A DNA stretch of 15,040 nt from Prevotella sp. UBA3837 (lineage in GTDB: Bacteria; Bacteroidota; Bacteroidia; Bacteroidales; Bacteroidaceae). Within the stretch, counting starts at the first letter, position 1; every line of letters starts with the position of its first letter. Positions 14,356 to 15,040 of this stretch are shown one piece after another. The notes beneath the pieces are model-generated. The model saw nothing but the letters and a program-made list of their open reading frames with translations. It was not told where the DNA came from and made no database searches. The translations under genes were made by a program, and so were the position numbers. Location of the stretch: NCBI GenBank assembly GCA_002392835.1, contig DGHX01000108.1:14428-29467 (forward strand). Direction: 5' to 3'.

Positions 14356-15040
14356 TTACTTCTTCCGCGGTTTGCGGCGCGCCCATCCTTCCTCGGTGAA
14401 ATCGGGCATTTCGCCACGTAGCTGCTTGCCGCCGCCGCTCATCAGGTTCTGCCATTCATTGCGCCAGGGCACCTTCTTTTGTCTGTCGCCCCTGGCGCTT
14501 TTCTTGTCTTTCGCCGGTGCTGCCATAGGTGCCGCCTGCTGCTTGTCGTCCTCGCTGTTGCAGCGCACCTGCCGGCCGCGGTAGCGTATGCCCGTGAGCT
14601 GCGTCATCACCTTGCGGGCGTCCTTCTCGGGCACCTCGAAGTAGCTGATGGTGTCGAGCAGGTCGATGTGCCCCACCTCCTGGCGGCCGCCCACGTAGCG
14701 GTTGAGCAGCTGCATGAGCACGCCGGGGTAGAAGCCGTCACGCTTGCCCAGGTTGATGAACAGCCGGTGGTAGCCGGGCTGCGCCTTGTTCATGCGCTTC
14801 TGGCGGTCGGTCTGCACACCGTCGCCCCTTCCTTCTTTCTTCTTTCCTCTTTCCTCTTTGACCACCTCAATCTCGGGGGCCTCGGCGTAGTAGGCGAGGA
14901 ACTTGCCAAATTCCATCGACACTATCTTCTTGATGATCTCCTCCTTGTCGATGTACTCAAAGTAGCGGCTGATGTCCTGCATGAAGGGGGCTATCTCCTC
15001 GTCGTCGACGTCGGTTTTCACTATCTGGTCCATCACCTTG
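14356..15040 (-). CDS. DEAD-box RNA helicase, C-terminal part with DbpA RNA-binding domain (cut by right edge)
   Basis: About 228 residues are visible, open to the right edge with no true start in the window. The part begins after the helicase core with a helical region (VMDQIVKTDVDDEEIAPFMQ), followed by a charged linker (KEERGKKKEGRGDG). Then comes the DbpA-type RNA-binding domain: RLFINLGKRDGFYPGVLMQL, GHIDLLDTISYFEVPEKDA and LTGIRYRGRQVRCN. A basic tail ends RRKPRKK. Such proteins (DbpA/CsdA group) unwind RNA during ribosome assembly and cold adaptation. The linker is encoded by a 7-base tandem array. The helicase core motifs are outside the window, so enzymatic integrity cannot be judged. 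Confidence 0.92.
   Translation of the reverse strand, partial: KVMDQIVKTDVDDEEIAPFMQDISRYFEYIDKEEIIKKIVSMEFGKFLAYYAEAPEIEVVKEERGKKKEGRGDGVQTDRQKRMNKAQPGYHRLFINLGKRDGFYPGVLMQLLNRYVGGRQEVGHIDLLDTISYFEVPEKDARKVMTQLTGIRYRGRQVRCNSEDDKQQAAPMAAPAKDKKSARGDRQKKVPWRNEWQNLMSGGGKQLRGEMPDFTEEGWARRKPRKK
14832..14859 (-). repeat. Four 7-base units in the helicase linker coding region
   Basis: On the coding strand the contiguous units are AAAGAGG, AAAGAGG, AAAGAAG and AAAGAAG, a pure purine tract of 28 bases that extends into GAAGGGG. It encodes the KEERGKKKEG linker just before the DbpA-type domain. A change by one unit would shift the frame and remove the RNA-binding domain. The X-X-Y-Y unit order is the same as in the tolC signal-peptide array. 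Confidence 0.93.

Overview
The window looks like chromosomal DNA of a GC-rich member of the Bacteroidales, most likely Prevotellaceae. The sequence reasons are: start codons preceded by A-rich stretches instead of Shine-Dalgarno sequences; promoters of the Bacteroidota type (TTTG, about 20 bases, TAnnTTTG); a lipoprotein whose cysteine is followed by Ser-Ser and acidic residues; secreted GH36 and GH3 glycosidases; and a split MacB-type exporter layout common in this group. The genus is inference.

Layout. (1) 1-5362, plus strand: an export operon cut by the left edge, with the end of an ABC ATPase, two MacB/FtsX-type permeases, a membrane-fusion adaptor and a TolC-family outer-membrane channel. 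Together they form a complete MacAB-TolC-like tripartite efflux machine; its substrate cannot be read from the sequence. (2) 5536-7716, plus: a secreted GH36 alpha-galactosidase with its own promoter. (3) 7717-8066: a 350-base gap between convergent genes with a strong hairpin and a GC-only hairpin. (4) 8067-11500, minus: a secreted GH3 glycosidase followed, with an ATGA overlap, by a XerD-type tyrosine recombinase. (5) 11501-11641: a divergent promoter region. (6) 11642-14266, plus: argB, an exported probable beta-barrel protein and a probable surface lipoprotein, closely spaced and probably one transcript. (7) 14277-14355: a long inverted repeat between convergent genes, then the C-terminal half of a DEAD-box RNA helicase on the minus strand, cut by the right edge.

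The most unusual feature is structural. Short tandem arrays recur at gene junctions and inside genes: about 9 bases x6 (1477-1528), 8 x8 (2802-2865), 8 x4 (4005-4036), 7 x4 inside the tolC signal peptide (4054-4081), 21 x4 inside the GH3 gene (9794-9877), 11 x2 (13246-13267), 7 x4 inside the helicase gene (14832-14859), and a 36-base duplication carrying the xerD start codon. The two 7-base arrays lie in reading frames, so a change in copy number would usually shift the frame. The second main observation is that the divergent GH3 and argB promoters are near copies of each other in inverted orientation. I see no phage, conjugative element, insertion sequence, CRISPR array or tRNA/rRNA gene. I cannot claim a wholly new biological system; the arrays and the mirrored promoters are the best candidates for something undescribed.
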